The notes: generated by a model from the sequence alone, not told the origin. Counted from the first letter of the stretch, positions 9,683 through 20,540 are shown. The stretch is 64,000 nucleotides of DNA from a cyanobacterium PCC 7702 (GCA_000332255.1 KB235926.1:3220891-3284890), one strand, 5' to 3'. A program made the numbers and translations.

Positions 9683-10228
9683 CTATCTTCTCACATTACG
9701 TCGCACCGTTGCAAGAAATCGCTTGACCTTTATGTCTAGCGAATAACCACGACGTGACGAAGCAATTATAGTCCTAGCATAACGGTCGTGCCAAGTTTGT
9801 CGCAGCTGAGTATCAGAAGCGGCAGCACCACAGTCAATAACTAGGGGAAGTACTAGCAGTATAGCAGTGGGATTGCGTATAACGTTATTCAAAGTAATTG
9901 CAAGCAACAGCGCTTCCAAACCCACTATTGATTCTCGCTGCAAAAGAGTCTGCAGGTCTGGAACTCTTGCCCTTCCCGCTTCTAAAATCTTTATATCAAA
10001 AGCGTAACGCCCCAAACTTTGTCCCTGATTGTTATACACCACAACTACTCGCAACAGCAGCCAAGCGATCGCAAACACCAGTATCTGCATCAGTTGGATA
10101 CCAATCCCGCTACTTCCAGCTAAAGAGCTAATCACCCAAACCACAAAAAAATCAATACTAAAAGCTGCAATTCGTCGCCCCAATTCCACTTGAGGATACT
10201 GTGGTAAAGCCTTTCTTTCAATAGTCAT
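9683..10228 (-). CDS. RDD-family membrane protein
   Basis: A 181-residue protein with LGRRIAAFSIDFFVVW near the N-terminus, the Arg-Asp pair region that names the RDD family. Hydrophobic segments lie at about residues 22-42, 46-64 and 100-130, and GQSLGRYAFDIKILEAG is another family hallmark. It is an integral membrane protein; some relatives act as ion antiporters but most are uncharacterised. It is placed just upstream of rpmG on the same strand, about 40 bases away. Confidence 0.8.
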   Translation of the reverse strand: MTIERKALPQYPQVELGRRIAAFSIDFFVVWVISSLAGSSGIGIQLMQILVFAIAWLLLRVVVVYNNQGQSLGRYAFDIKILEAGRARVPDLQTLLQRESIVGLEALLLAITLNNVIRNPTAILLVLPLVIDCGAAASDTQLRQTWHDRYARTIIASSRRGYSLDIKVKRFLATVRRNVRR

Positions 10229-10467
10229 AGCAAATAAGCTGTTTGTATCAAAACTAAAAGTATATGTTGTCTCAATCTTCCTTCATATTAAAGGCTGAAC
10301 TCATAGCACCAAAAGCCAATTAATTTGTTACTCTTTTAGCAACAAAAAATCGACATTACCCTGCCCTATTTACTTTTACTATCACGACCTTTCCCAGATT
10401 CAAAAGTAAAAGTACAAACTATCTATTTTTGAGATAACCTCAAAATAAAGAGGTTTCCATACTTTTT

Positions 10468-10860
10468 ATGGATATAATTACAATCCTTCAACAGGACTAT
10501 CAAAGATTTCCCCACAATCAAACTTACAGCATCTATGCTCCAGATGTTTATTTTCAAGATCCGATTTTTCAATTTCGAGGTATTGAAAAATACAAGTGGA
10601 TGATTAAATTTATCCAGACTTTCTTTCTCAACCCAAAGATGGATTTGCACGCGATTCAAAAAGAGGGAAATACCATTCACACAAACTGGACGCTCACCTG
10701 GAATACCCCCCTTCCCTGGAAACCCCGCATTCGCATACCCGGTAGAAGTGAATTGCGTCTCAACTCGGAGGGACAACTAATTGTTTCCCACATCGATTAC
10801 TGGAACTGTTCTCGTCTAGATGTGTTGAAACAGCATTTATTTCCCTCAAAAGCTGGATAA
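10468..10860 (+). CDS. DUF2358 domain protein (SnoaL/NTF2-like fold)
   Basis: A 130-residue protein with the DUF2358 pattern: an N-terminal helix (IITILQQDYQRFP), then SIYAPDVYFQDPIFQFRGIEKY, then WTLTW and an ending with HIDYWNCSRLDVLKQHL. The family is found in cyanobacteria and plastids and is predicted to fold like NTF2; its function is unknown. The ArsA-type ATPase gene begins 41 bases downstream on the same strand. Confidence 0.8.
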   Translation: MDIITILQQDYQRFPHNQTYSIYAPDVYFQDPIFQFRGIEKYKWMIKFIQTFFLNPKMDLHAIQKEGNTIHTNWTLTWNTPLPWKPRIRIPGRSELRLNSEGQLIVSHIDYWNCSRLDVLKQHLFPSKAG

Positions 10861-10901
10861 TGTAAATAAATGTAAATAATCTTGGAGAAGACAAATCATT
10901 A

Positions 10902-12089
10902 ATGCGTGTAATTTTAATGACAGGAAAAGGTGGCGTCGGTAAAACCTCTGTTGCTGCTGCTACAGGACTTCGCTGCGCAGAACTGGGTTATCGAACGCTA
11001 GTTTTAAGTACAGATCCCGCTCACTCTTTAGCAGACAGCTTCGAGCTCGAGCTGCAACACTTACCCCGACAAATTCGTCCCTACCTGTGGGGTGCAGAAT
11101 TAGATGCACTGCAGGAACTAGAGGGAAATTGGGGTGCTGTCAAGCGTTACATTACCCAAGTATTGCAAGCGCGCGGTCTCGATGGAATACAAGCAGAAGA
11201 ATTAGCAATTCTACCGGGAATGGATGAGATTTTCGGTCTAGTGAGGATGAAGCGTCATTACGATGAAGGCAAATTCGACGTTTTAATTATTGACTCAGCT
11301 CCTACTGGAACAGCCTTACGCTTGCTTAGCTTACCAGAAGTAAGCGGTTGGTACATGCGTCGTTTTTACAAGCCGTTTCAAAATATATCAGTTGCACTTA
11401 GACCTTTAGTAGAGCCTCTTTTTAAACCAATTGCCGGTTTTTCTTTACCAGACAAAGAAGTAATGGATGCACCATATGAATTCTATCAGCAAATAGAGGC
11501 TCTGGAAAAAGTTTTAACCGACAACACCCAAACCTCGGTGCGGTTAGTCACTAACCCAGAAAAAATGGTGATTAAAGAATCTCTTCGCGCTCATGCTTAT
11601 TTAAGCTTGTATAATGTTGCAACTGATTTAGTCATAGCCAATCGCATCCTTCCTCCAGAAGTCCAAGATCCGTTTTTCCATCGCTGGAAAGAAAACCAGC
11701 AACAATACCGTCAGGAAATTCATGAAAACTTTCATCCCCTACCAGTAAAGGAAATACCGCTTTTTTCAGAAGAAATGTGCGGTTTAGAGGCTTTAGAACG
11801 TCTCAAAAAAACTCTCTACCCAGATGAAGATCCTACCCAGGTCTATTACAAGGAAACCACCATCAGAGTAGTACAAGAAAAAAATCAGTATAGCTTGGAA
11901 TTGTATTTGCCTGGCATTCCTAAAAATCAAATTCAATTAAGCAAAACTGGCGACGAATTGAATATCACAATTGGCAATCACCGTCGAAATTTAGTTTTAC
12001 CGCAAGCTCTAGCTACCCTACAACCAACAGGAGCAAAAATGGAAGAAGATTATCTCAAAATTCACTTTGCTGAAAATACGAAAATTTGA
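10902..12089 (+). CDS. ArsA/Get3-family ATPase with C-terminal Hsp20-like domain
   Basis: A 395-residue protein starting [16 protein letters not shown], the deviant Walker A of ArsA/Get3. Other family motifs visible are [14 protein letters not shown] (switch I) and [13 protein letters not shown] (switch II). A single ATPase domain spans about 1-300, and residues about 315-390 form a beta-rich alpha-crystallin-like domain ([25 protein letters not shown]). Cyanobacterial members are not tied to arsenite efflux. No arsenic genes are nearby, so a targeting or assembly role is as likely. Role uncertain. Confidence 0.88.
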   Translation: MRVILMTGKGGVGKTSVAAATGLRCAELGYRTLVLSTDPAHSLADSFELELQHLPRQIRPYLWGAELDALQELEGNWGAVKRYITQVLQARGLDGIQAEELAILPGMDEIFGLVRMKRHYDEGKFDVLIIDSAPTGTALRLLSLPEVSGWYMRRFYKPFQNISVALRPLVEPLFKPIAGFSLPDKEVMDAPYEFYQQIEALEKVLTDNTQTSVRLVTNPEKMVIKESLRAHAYLSLYNVATDLVIANRILPPEVQDPFFHRWKENQQQYRQEIHENFHPLPVKEIPLFSEEMCGLEALERLKKTLYPDEDPTQVYYKETTIRVVQEKNQYSLELYLPGIPKNQIQLSKTGDELNITIGNHRRNLVLPQALATLQPTGAKMEEDYLKIHFAENTKI

Positions 12090-12096
12090 TGGGTAT

Positions 12097-12118
12097 AGGT
12101 GAGTATTACTCACCTTTT
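12097..12118 (+). terminator. Rho-independent terminator after the ArsA-type gene
   Basis: Perfect inverted repeat AGGTGAG/CTCACCT with a 5-base loop, directly followed by a short T run, 7 bases after the stop codon. Confidence 0.7.
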
Positions 12119-12403
12119 AATTAAATTCTTGAATTTATAAATTTATTTTTTATTAATAGTAAATAAGAAGATAGGCAAATAAATTATTATTAAATCATAA
12201 CTGGGAAGATAATTTCTATTTATCTTCTTTTATTCCGGAAATATTAACTTAAATTAATAAAAATCAAAGTATTACTTCGGATTCATAAATAAATTATAAA
12301 GATAAGTTTTGGTAATCTTACTGAAGACAAAGATATTAAACAATTTGAACAATACTTTTAGTAGCGCAAATCGTACAGTTAATAAATTTGCTTTGACGAA
12401 AAA
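12119..12403. other. AT-rich intergenic region
   Basis: Very AT-rich DNA between the terminator and the sensor kinase gene. No ORF or repeat stands out; it presumably holds the kinase promoter. Confidence 0.4.
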
Positions 12404-15400
12404 ATGACTATATCTCAAGATTTAAATTTACAAAAAAATGTTGAACGAGAAAACTTGATGCGTGGCATCATAAATCGTATTCGTCTCTCACTAGAGTTGC
12501 AGGAAATTCTCACCACAACGGTAGCGGAAGTACGTTCGTTTCTTGGTACTGACCGAGTGATGATTTATAAATTTCATGCTGACGAAAGCGGTCAGGTAAT
12601 TGCCGAGTCTTTGGATGACAATCACCCATTACCGTCGCTGCTGGGATTAAACTTTCCCGCGGATGACATTCCATCCCAAGCACGGGAATTATTTGTGCGA
12701 TTGCGGGTGCGTTCGGTTGTTGATGTTAGCAATCAACAAATCTCTCAAACTCCAGCGAGCGTTACAACCAAACAAACAAGCTCTCAGATTCCGGGACGTC
12801 CTGTAGATCCTTGCCATGTGGAATACTTAACAGCGATGGGGGTAAAGTCATCTTTAGTTGCGCCCATACTTCACGAACAAAAACTTTGGGGATTGTTGGT
12901 GTCGCATCATTCGCAACCGCGTCAGGTGACAACAGATGAAATCGAAGCAGTACAAATGGTAGTCGATCAGCTATCCATCGCCATCGCCCACAGTACCCTA
13001 CTTTCCCAGACCCGTGAAAAAGCGGAACGGGAAGCGATCGTCAATCGCGTGGCCTTGCTGCTGCACTCATTACCAACAATTGCCCTACAACCAGCACTGG
13101 AAGCAACCGTCGCAGCCTTTGGCGGTTGTGGGGGTAGACTTTGTATTAGAAACGAAATTGCTAACATTGAAAACGGCAAAACCAGAAGCTTAGCTGAATG
13201 CCTTATTCCTGGAAATGATTGTCTTAAACTTTACACTTGCGGTCAACAACCTATCCTTCCACAAGCAGGGATCTATCCGTTAATAGAGCAATACAATGTT
13301 TGGCAGGAACACTACAAGTCTGGCGAGTTCGATGTTTGGGCTATTTCAGACATTTATCAAACTCCGGGTTGGCAAAGTTTGGAATTTGCTTTCCAAGCGA
13401 CAAAAATTCGTGGGATCTTAATTATTCCCCTTTCTTATCGCCAGCAGCTAGTAGGATATTTAAGTATTTTCCGGGATGAAGCAGACATAGAAACCTTGTG
13501 GGCTGGAGAATTCGATCCTGATGAGAGACAAAATTACCCACGCAAATCCTTTGCAGCTTGGCGTCAATTAAAGCAAGGTCAGGCGCAACCGTGGACAGCT
13601 CAAGAAATAGAACTAGCAGCAGAGCTTGGTAAACAATTTGCTTCAGCGGTTCAGCAGTATGAATTGTACCAACAGGTGCAAGCATTAAATAACGACTTGG
13701 AAAAGCAAGTTAAACGACGCATGAGGCAACTACAGCAAGTAACCGAGCAACAACAGGCTGTGTTTGGAGTAGTTGCCAAATTTCGCCAATCTTTGGACAC
13801 CAATACTATTATCAAAACAACCACTCAAGAGGTTTGTCAGCTATTACGAGCCGAGCGTGTTTCTATTTATCGTTTCGATGCAGACTGGGGCGGTGAGTTT
13901 GTAGGTGATTTTGAAATCACTAGTCCCAGCTGGTCGGGTATGTCCAAATTAGGTGTAAACGTTGTTTGGAACGATACCTATTTGCAAGATACCGAGGGAG
14001 GACGCTACCGCCACAATGAAACATTTGCAGTTAATGACATTTACAAAATGGGTTTTACCCAATGTCACATCGACAACTTAGAGGTATACGAAATTCGAGC
14101 CTTCGTGCTTGCTCCTATTTTTGTAGGAGAAAAACTTTGGGGCTTGCTAGCGGTTTATCAACACTCTGGTCCTCGGGAGTGGAAGGATTACGAAGTTAAC
14201 TTTATTACTCAAATCGCGGCGCAGCTGGGAGTCGCTCTCCAGCAGGCGGAACTTCTGACTCAAATGCAACAGCAGGCTGCAAATTTGCGACAGGTAGCAC
14301 AGCAGCAGCAAATACTTTTTGAAGTGGTAGCAAAAATGCGAGGGTCTCTTGACTTGGAGACCATATTTGCAGCTACCGTCAGCGAAGTGCGTCGCTCTTT
14401 AAAAGCGGATCGGGTAGCAATCTACCGTTTCGATCCTACCTCCGAATACGAAGATGGTGAAATTATTTCCGAAGATGTGGTACCGGAATTCATTTCTGCA
14501 AAGCAGTTAAGTGTTAAAGATAACTGTTTTAAGAAAAAATATGCTGCTTTGTACCAGCAGGGAAGCGTTCACGCGATCGCTGATATTCACAACGCCAATT
14601 TAAATCCTTGTTACGTGCAAATGTTGGATCGGCTTCAAATCCAAGCCAATCTAGTTGTACCTTTAGCCAAAGCTGATAAACTTTGGGGTTTGTTGTGCAT
14701 CCACCAGTGTAGCCACACTCGCCAATGGCAACTTTCCGAAATTCAATTTGTTTCTCAAGTAGCAGCTCAGCTGGGAGTGGCACTAGAACAAGCAGACTTG
14801 TTAAATCAAACCAAACAACAAGCAGAACAACTAGCCCAAACACTAAAAAATTTAAAACAAATGCAGACTCAGCTGATTCAAAGCGAGAAAATGTCTTCCT
14901 TGGGTCAACTGGTGGCGGGTGTTGCTCACGAAATCAATAATCCTGTTAATTTCATCCACGGCAACATAGCTCACATCAGCGAATATATTGAAGACTTGCT
15001 GGAAATGCTAACTCTTTATCAGCAGTTTTGCCCCAATCCCAGTCCGGAAATTTTAGAGCGAGCACAAGAGATTGACTTAGATTTTATTATCGAAGACCTA
15101 CCCAAAATACTATCTTCGATGCAAATAGGTACCGAACGCATCCGGCAGATTGTATTATCTTTGAGGAATTTTTCCAGACTCGATCAAGCAGAAAAGAAAC
15201 CTGTTAATATTCACGAAGGCATCGACAGCACATTGTTGATTTTGCAGCACCGCCTCAAAGCTAAATTTGACAGTTCTGGAATTGAAGTTATTAAAGAGTA
15301 CGGCGATCTTCCCTTGGTTGAGTGTTACGCCGGCCAAATGAATCAAGTTTTCATGAATGTTTTGAGTAATGCGCTCGATGCTTTAGAGCAGCACAAACAA

Positions 15401-15700
15401 TCTCAAGGAAAGGATTATTGTGCTCAAATTAAAATTAAAACTACTGTTGGTCAGCTTGAGGGCAATATTCCCAGTGTGGTAATTCGCATTGCTGATAATG
15501 GTCCGGGAATACCAGAAGATCTCATAGCAAGGATTTTTGAACCCTTTTTCACCACAAAGCCAGTCGGTCAGGGTACTGGCTTAGGGTTGTCAATTAGTTA
15601 CCAAATTGTTGTCGATAAGCACGGTGGTGTGTTTAAATGTGAATCTAGTCCAGGCTTAGGTACGGAATTTTGGATTGAAATTCCTATGACCCAACCTTAG
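12404..15700 (+). CDS. Multi-GAF (phytochrome/cyanobacteriochrome-type) sensor histidine kinase
   Basis: A 1098-residue protein with four GAF domains: about residues 20-200, 205-420, 450-620 and 640-810. GAF1 has the phytochrome-type RPVDPCHVEYLTAMGVKSS with Cys137-His138. GAF3 has TQCHIDNLEVYEIRA with Cys554-His555. GAF4 has NPCYVQML with Cys736-Tyr737. The Cys-His pairs are where bilins attach in cyanobacteriochromes, so GAF1 and GAF3 are candidate chromophore sites. A coiled-coil linker leads to the HisKA domain (LVAGVAHEINNP, phospho-acceptor His842) and the HATPase domain (N box NVLSNALDAL, DNGPGIP, GTGLGLSIS). No response regulator is adjacent. Light sensing is inference. Confidence 0.88.
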   Translation: MTISQDLNLQKNVERENLMRGIINRIRLSLELQEILTTTVAEVRSFLGTDRVMIYKFHADESGQVIAESLDDNHPLPSLLGLNFPADDIPSQARELFVRLRVRSVVDVSNQQISQTPASVTTKQTSSQIPGRPVDPCHVEYLTAMGVKSSLVAPILHEQKLWGLLVSHHSQPRQVTTDEIEAVQMVVDQLSIAIAHSTLLSQTREKAEREAIVNRVALLLHSLPTIALQPALEATVAAFGGCGGRLCIRNEIANIENGKTRSLAECLIPGNDCLKLYTCGQQPILPQAGIYPLIEQYNVWQEHYKSGEFDVWAISDIYQTPGWQSLEFAFQATKIRGILIIPLSYRQQLVGYLSIFRDEADIETLWAGEFDPDERQNYPRKSFAAWRQLKQGQAQPWTAQEIELAAELGKQFASAVQQYELYQQVQALNNDLEKQVKRRMRQLQQVTEQQQAVFGVVAKFRQSLDTNTIIKTTTQEVCQLLRAERVSIYRFDADWGGEFVGDFEITSPSWSGMSKLGVNVVWNDTYLQDTEGGRYRHNETFAVNDIYKMGFTQCHIDNLEVYEIRAFVLAPIFVGEKLWGLLAVYQHSGPREWKDYEVNFITQIAAQLGVALQQAELLTQMQQQAANLRQVAQQQQILFEVVAKMRGSLDLETIFAATVSEVRRSLKADRVAIYRFDPTSEYEDGEIISEDVVPEFISAKQLSVKDNCFKKKYAALYQQGSVHAIADIHNANLNPCYVQMLDRLQIQANLVVPLAKADKLWGLLCIHQCSHTRQWQLSEIQFVSQVAAQLGVALEQADLLNQTKQQAEQLAQTLKNLKQMQTQLIQSEKMSSLGQLVAGVAHEINNPVNFIHGNIAHISEYIEDLLEMLTLYQQFCPNPSPEILERAQEIDLDFIIEDLPKILSSMQIGTERIRQIVLSLRNFSRLDQAEKKPVNIHEGIDSTLLILQHRLKAKFDSSGIEVIKEYGDLPLVECYAGQMNQVFMNVLSNALDALEQHKQSQGKDYCAQIKIKTTVGQLEGNIPSVVIRIADNGPGIPEDLIARIFEPFFTTKPVGQGTGLGLSISYQIVVDKHGGVFKCESSPGLGTEFWIEIPMTQP

Positions 15701-15748
15701 GTTGCTGATGGAAAAACTTGCTGTTTTTGCATGCTACCTTATCTTTTA

Positions 15749-16918
15749 CTAAGTCCGAAGCTGTACGGGCATGGCTAAATACGTCATTTTCAAACCCCCC
15801 AAAGGTCTGAAAATGACTGGAGTCAAGTTTGTGTTTAACTGCATTTGAATTTCTGAAGATTGGATATTTTTCAAGCCGTCCATCAAATATTTAATATTAA
15901 AGGCAATGTCTAAATCTTCTCCAGAAACTTGTGCTGGTATTGACTCCACAGCACTGCCTATATCTTGGGCTTCTACAGATAAGGTTATTTGTTGAGCTGC
16001 ACTATCTATGGAGAGCTTGACTAAGTTATTTTTCTGATCTGCTAAAACAGCGATCCGCTCTAAAGCGCTCAAAAATTGTCGTCGTTCTAGAATTAATTCT
16101 CGCTGAAATTGCTGGGGAATAAGTAGTTGGTAAGCAGGATATTGTCCTTCTAAGGTGCGGGTGGTCAAGCGTTGATTTTGCCATTCAAACACAGCTTGAC
16201 CTCGATCGAAATATAAGCTTACTGGCTCAGAAGGTGCATTGCTAAAAGCCAACATTCGTTCTAGTTCGCGCAGAGCTCTTGCTGGGACGGTTACTTCTAA
16301 ATTACTTTTGTGCTCGCGTTGCCACTCAGAAGGCTTTTTTTGTGCTTCGGGACTATCATTTGTTGTTTCTACAACTGCTAAACGGTGTCCGTCGGTGGCT
16401 GCAAATTCCAGACCATCTTGTTTAATTGTTAAATGCACGCCAGTCAGTACTTGCTTGGTTTCATCAGTGCTAGTAGCAAACAACGAACCTCGCAAACCTT
16501 CGATGAGAGCATCAGCTTGTAACAAAGTTTTTTGAGCATCTTCGATGACTGGTAGTTCTGGAAATTCGTCTGCTAAGGTCGCTCGAATTTGATAGCGTCC
16601 GCTTTTGTGTACGAGCGTAATTTCTGACTCGGTCGAAGATTGTTTTTCTAGGGTAATTTCTCCTTCGCCCAAACGGGAAACTATGTCGTTGAGGAGTTTA
16701 GCAGGTAAAGCGATCGCTCCTGCTTGCAGCACAAGAGCGCTAAAACTAGTGCGGATACCCAAACTGAGATCGAAAGCTGTTAGGCTAACACGGTTTGTTT
16801 GTGCATCGGCGATCGCTAGCACGTTTGCAAGTACAGGATGAGTTGGACTTTTGGGAACAGCACGACTGGTGAGAGAAAGATGGGTACTTAAATCGCTTTG
16901 GCTACAAACTAATTTCAT
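15749..16918 (-). CDS. dnaN: DNA polymerase III beta subunit (sliding clamp)
   Basis: A 389-residue protein starting MKLVCSQSDLSTHLS and matching the three-domain clamp: SRAVPKSPTHPVLANVL, LEFAATDGHRLAVVET in the middle, and the ending LGGLKMTYLAMPVQLR, which carries the conserved C-terminal hydrophobic pocket residues. It forms the ring that tethers the replicative polymerase. The start at 16918 matches the cyanobacterial family; a longer frame to 16954 adds an unconserved leader. It lies downstream of dnaA with the DnaA-box cluster between them. Confidence 0.96.
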   Translation of the reverse strand: MKLVCSQSDLSTHLSLTSRAVPKSPTHPVLANVLAIADAQTNRVSLTAFDLSLGIRTSFSALVLQAGAIALPAKLLNDIVSRLGEGEITLEKQSSTESEITLVHKSGRYQIRATLADEFPELPVIEDAQKTLLQADALIEGLRGSLFATSTDETKQVLTGVHLTIKQDGLEFAATDGHRLAVVETTNDSPEAQKKPSEWQREHKSNLEVTVPARALRELERMLAFSNAPSEPVSLYFDRGQAVFEWQNQRLTTRTLEGQYPAYQLLIPQQFQRELILERRQFLSALERIAVLADQKNNLVKLSIDSAAQQITLSVEAQDIGSAVESIPAQVSGEDLDIAFNIKYLMDGLKNIQSSEIQMQLNTNLTPVIFRPLGGLKMTYLAMPVQLRT

Positions 16919-17006
16919 GGTCGTATCCAACTTGTGTGTTGGATATGGTAGCACCGTTCATTGTCCAAAAGCTGGGAATCTGCAGACGAAGCAATTATGT
17001 GGCGTC

Positions 17007-17123
17007 TGTGGAAAACCTGTGGGAAAAACCTTGAGTTTTTCCACAGCTAGCTGTTGTTATTAACTATGAACTTTTCCACAGATGAGGCAGCAGTTTTCCA
17101 CAAAAAAAGATGAGTTTTCCACA
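17007..17123. other. DnaA-box cluster, candidate oriC
   Basis: Five perfect copies of TTTTCCACA occur in 117 bases: on the plus strand at 17037-17045, 17072-17080, 17094-17102 and 17115-17123, and on the minus strand at 17007-17015. A near-match (TGTGGGAAAA) is at 17018-17027. The cluster lies exactly between dnaA and dnaN, a classic bacterial origin position. The identity as oriC is inference from box density and context. Confidence 0.82.
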
Positions 17124-17133
17124 AGCGTTCTGC

Positions 17134-18513
17134 CTATGGTTGGCGAGAACGACCGGTGATATTAATGCGATCGCTCAATTTGCGCAGAGTTTGTGCCAAC
17201 TCGCGATCGGTTTGTTTTAACTGAGCAATTTTTTCACAGCTGTACATCACAGTCGTGTGGTCTTTACCGCCAAACTCTTCTCCAATTCTAGGCAGGCTCA
17301 GTTCCGTATGCTGTCGCATCAGATACATTCCGATCTGACGCGCCCAACTAATTTCTCGGCGTCGGGAATTGCCTTTGAGGTCTTCTACAGCCACCTTAAA
17401 TTCCTCAGCAACAATAGTTAAAATTGCTTCTGGGGTTATATCTACTTTTTCCGTCGCTGGTTCTAAAACTGGTGCGATATTTTCTACCGTCATCGACAAT
17501 CCCCAAATAGAAATATAGGCAAGCGCCCGAATTAATGCACCTTCTAATTCTCGAATATTGGAAGTATAACGAGAAGCAATATACTCTATCACTTCTTTTG
17601 GCAAGCGAATATTTTCATACTCGGCTTTTTTTTGAAGAATTGCCATTCTTGTTTCTAAATCTGGCGGTTGAATATCAGCAATCAACCCCATAGAAAAACG
17701 CGAACACAAACGCTCTTGCAAGCTAGGAATTTGATTGGGAGGTCGGTCAGAAGCAAGCACAACTTGCTTGCCAGCTTCGTGTAAAGTATTAAAAGTATGA
17801 AAAAATTCTTCCTGGGTGTATTCCTTACCTTCTATAAATTGGATATCATCCACCAAAAGCACATCAGCAGCGCGATAATGTTCGCGGAAACTTTGCATGC
17901 TATCTTTGCGAATCGCAGTAATTAAATCATTAGTAAACTGCTCGCAAGAAACATAAAAAATTTTGGAATCAGGACAAATTTCTAGACGATAATGTCCGAT
18001 CGCCTGCATCAGATGAGTTTTTCCCAAACCTACGCCACCGCACAAAAATAAAGGATTGAATTCCCGACCCGGCGATTCAGCAACTGCTAGCGCAGCAGCA
18101 TGGGCCATGCGATTGTTAGCTCCCACTACAAAACGAGAAAATACGTACTTGAGGTTTAACTCTGGAGTTTTAGGTTGATTTTTTACTGGATTGTCGGAAA
18201 TATGATTTTGATAGGAAAATACTCCATGCGTTTCTCGTTCCTGAAATTCAGAAACTTCTTCACCTTGAGCAACAGTAATATAAATTTCTACAGGATAACC
18301 AACAATATCTTGAACAACATTAGCAATAGTTTTAATGTAATACTTTTGCAACCAGTTGCGAGCAAAGGGATTGGGAGTCCGAATCACCAAGCAATTATCT
18401 TCAAATCTCTCCGCGCTTGCGGTTTTGATCCAAGTTTCAAAGGTGGGACGGGATAACTGAAGCTGTAAGCGCTCCAAAACTTGACTCCACAGACTTTCTA
18501 TGGGAATTGCCAT
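17134..18513 (-). CDS. dnaA: Chromosomal replication initiator DnaA
   Basis: A 459-residue protein with all DnaA domains. Domain I spans about residues 1-90 ([21 protein letters not shown]). A short domain II linker follows. Domain III has the AAA+ motifs Walker [10 protein letters not shown] and Walker [11 protein letters not shown]. Domain IV has the DNA-binding signature [15 protein letters not shown]. It opens the origin by binding DnaA boxes such as those 11-127 bases beyond its stop. Its promoter must lie in the 169 bases shared with the divergent protease gene. Confidence 0.97.
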   Translation of the reverse strand: MAIPIESLWSQVLERLQLQLSRPTFETWIKTASAERFEDNCLVIRTPNPFARNWLQKYYIKTIANVVQDIVGYPVEIYITVAQGEEVSEFQERETHGVFSYQNHISDNPVKNQPKTPELNLKYVFSRFVVGANNRMAHAAALAVAESPGREFNPLFLCGGVGLGKTHLMQAIGHYRLEICPDSKIFYVSCEQFTNDLITAIRKDSMQSFREHYRAADVLLVDDIQFIEGKEYTQEEFFHTFNTLHEAGKQVVLASDRPPNQIPSLQERLCSRFSMGLIADIQPPDLETRMAILQKKAEYENIRLPKEVIEYIASRYTSNIRELEGALIRALAYISIWGLSMTVENIAPVLEPATEKVDITPEAILTIVAEEFKVAVEDLKGNSRRREISWARQIGMYLMRQHTELSLPRIGEEFGGKDHTTVMYSCEKIAQLKQTDRELAQTLRKLSDRINITGRSRQP

Positions 18514-18682
18514 GATCTACCACCTTTGCTGGTAACCGTCACAATAATAAAAGCAAAAGCAAGCACCAAATGAGCAAAATGCACTCTCGACCAGGGACAC
18601 AATTTAAGTTGTTATTAATTTTGCACTTCCCCGGTAGGCAATATCCTACCACCCACAGATTCACGCGCAGAAGTAAAAACCT

Positions 18683-19852
18683 ATGAAGATAAATTTATTG
18701 TTTGTGCTGTTGAGCGGCGTAGCGCTTTCGGCTATGGGAGGATGCTCCATACCTGCAAGTAGGATTTCCCAAACTCCAAGTCCCTATTTTCACACGCCGA
18801 GTGCCTCTTTTGCTCCTTCCAGTATTCTCCAATCTTCCCAAGATACCAACTTTATTGTCAAAGTAGTACAAAAGGCTGGACCTGCCGTTGTTCGCATTGA
18901 TGCTGCCAGAACTATAATTTCAAGAGAGCCGACTGAATTTAGCGATCCGTTTTTGCGGCGCTTTTTTCGAGATTTACCCTCTGAACCCAGACGGCGAATA
19001 GAAAAAGGCAGCGGTTCTGGATTTATTATTAATCCTAACGGTCAAATTTTGACTAATTCCCACGTTGTTAACGGTGCTGACACGGTCACCGTCAGACTGA
19101 AAGACGGGCGTACCTTTGATGGACGCGTTCTAGGCGAAGATCCGGTTACCGACGTCGCTGTAATTAAAATTAATGCTAATAATTTGCCAACCATTCCCTT
19201 GGGTAATTCGGAAATTTTACAGCCAGGAGAACCAGTAATTGCCATCGGTAATCCCTTGGGTCTGGATAACACCGTTACCTCTGGAATCGTTAGCGCCACC
19301 GGTCGTTCTAGCAGCGTTATCGGTGCTAGCGACAAGCGTGTTGATTACATTCAAACCGACGCTGCTATTAATCCTGGTAACTCTGGCGGACCTTTGCTCA
19401 ATGCTCGCGGTGAAGTTATTGGCATGAACACTGCTATTATTCAAGGTGCTCAGGGATTGGGATTTGCTATCCCTATCAATACGGCGCAACGCATCGGAAA
19501 GGAATTAATTGCTAAAGGTAAGGTGGATCATCCTTATCTAGGAATCCAAATGGTAACGCTAACGCCAGAAGTTAAACAAAGAATAGTTAAATTGGGCATT
19601 AACATTACTGCAGAACAAGGGGTGTTGCTAATTGACGTTATTCCCAACTCTCCCGCCGATCGCGCTGGACTGCAAGAAGGTGATGTTATTCAAAGCATTA
19701 ATAATCAATCGGTTGCTAACATCGAACAAGTGCAAAAATTAGTAGAAAACAGTAAAATAGGATTTCCCTTACAATTACAAGTACAGCGCAACGGTCAAAC
19801 CCGGCAACTAGCAGTAAGTCCCGCGCCTTTACCAACTCGCCAAGAAAGCTAA
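18683..19852 (+). CDS. HtrA/Deg-family serine protease (HhoA/HhoB-like), lipoprotein
   Basis: A 389-residue protein. The N-terminus has a signal sequence with lipobox AMGGC (cleavage before Cys20 or so), so it is probably anchored in the periplasm or lumen. The trypsin-like domain has the triad His in [12 protein letters not shown], Asp in [11 protein letters not shown] and Ser in [10 protein letters not shown]. One PDZ domain follows at about 290-380 ([16 protein letters not shown]). HtrA proteases degrade or refold damaged envelope proteins. It is divergent from dnaA. Confidence 0.93.
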   Translation: MKINLLFVLLSGVALSAMGGCSIPASRISQTPSPYFHTPSASFAPSSILQSSQDTNFIVKVVQKAGPAVVRIDAARTIISREPTEFSDPFLRRFFRDLPSEPRRRIEKGSGSGFIINPNGQILTNSHVVNGADTVTVRLKDGRTFDGRVLGEDPVTDVAVIKINANNLPTIPLGNSEILQPGEPVIAIGNPLGLDNTVTSGIVSATGRSSSVIGASDKRVDYIQTDAAINPGNSGGPLLNARGEVIGMNTAIIQGAQGLGFAIPINTAQRIGKELIAKGKVDHPYLGIQMVTLTPEVKQRIVKLGINITAEQGVLLIDVIPNSPADRAGLQEGDVIQSINNQSVANIEQVQKLVENSKIGFPLQLQVQRNGQTRQLAVSPAPLPTRQES

Positions 19853-19997
19853 TTCGACGTAGAAACTAGCAGTTTGGATGGAAAAATAAATTCAAAATCC
19901 GTTATAAATCTCAGGGCTGTTTTCAGCGCCATATTTACTATCTTCTCAAGCATGCAGCCCTTCGCAGTTATCCATACACTTTCTTTTTCCAGCAGAG

Positions 19998-20540
19998 ATG
20001 GCAATTATGGCTGAACCACTTTCTGTAATTCAACTAGGTAACCCCATACTGCGACAAAAAGCAGCGACGGTAGAAAACGTTCAAGATGAAAAAATTCAAA
20101 GGTTGATCGATAACTTAATTGCGACAGCGCTCGAGACTAATGGTGTTGGTATTGCAGCGCCTCAGATCGGCCAATCTTATCAGGTAATGATTGTAGCCTC
20201 TCGTCCCAACCCCAGATATCCTCATGCTCCCCAAATGGAGCCTACTGCTATGATTAATCCGAAAATCATTGCTAGTACTACCGAAGTTGTTAAAGGTTGG
20301 GAAGGTTGTTTAAGCATTCCAGGTATTAGAGCATTAGTACCTAGATATCAAGGTATCGAAATTGAGTATACTGATAGAAATGGCAAGTTGCAAAAGCGAG
20401 TTTTAACTGATTTTGTGGCCCGGATTTTTCAGCACGAATACGACCATTTTGAAGGATTGGTATTTTTAGATCGGCTAGAAAGTAGTTTAGATATTATTAC
20501 TGAACAAGAGTATCAAAAAATGATTGTTAAGAAGAGTTGA
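19998..20540 (+). CDS. def: Peptide deformylase
   Basis: A 180-residue enzyme with all three PDF motifs: GVGIAAPQIG (motif 1), EGCLSIPG (motif 2, zinc-ligand Cys) and QHEYDHFEG (motif 3, HExxH-type). It removes the N-formyl group from new proteins. An in-frame ATG 9 bases later (MAEPLS) is an equally good start. It follows the protease gene after about 145 bases. Confidence 0.93.
   Translation: MAIMAEPLSVIQLGNPILRQKAATVENVQDEKIQRLIDNLIATALETNGVGIAAPQIGQSYQVMIVASRPNPRYPHAPQMEPTAMINPKIIASTTEVVKGWEGCLSIPGIRALVPRYQGIEIEYTDRNGKLQKRVLTDFVARIFQHEYDHFEGLVFLDRLESSLDIITEQEYQKMIVKKS

Noticed and set aside
10902..12089. Arsenite-pump ATPase as part of an ars operon
   Set aside because: No arsB, arsC or arsR gene is nearby, and only one ATPase domain is present.
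16919..16954. Longer dnaN start
   Set aside because: The extra 12 residues are not part of the conserved clamp N-terminus, and the ATG at 16918 gives the family start MKLVCSQSDL.
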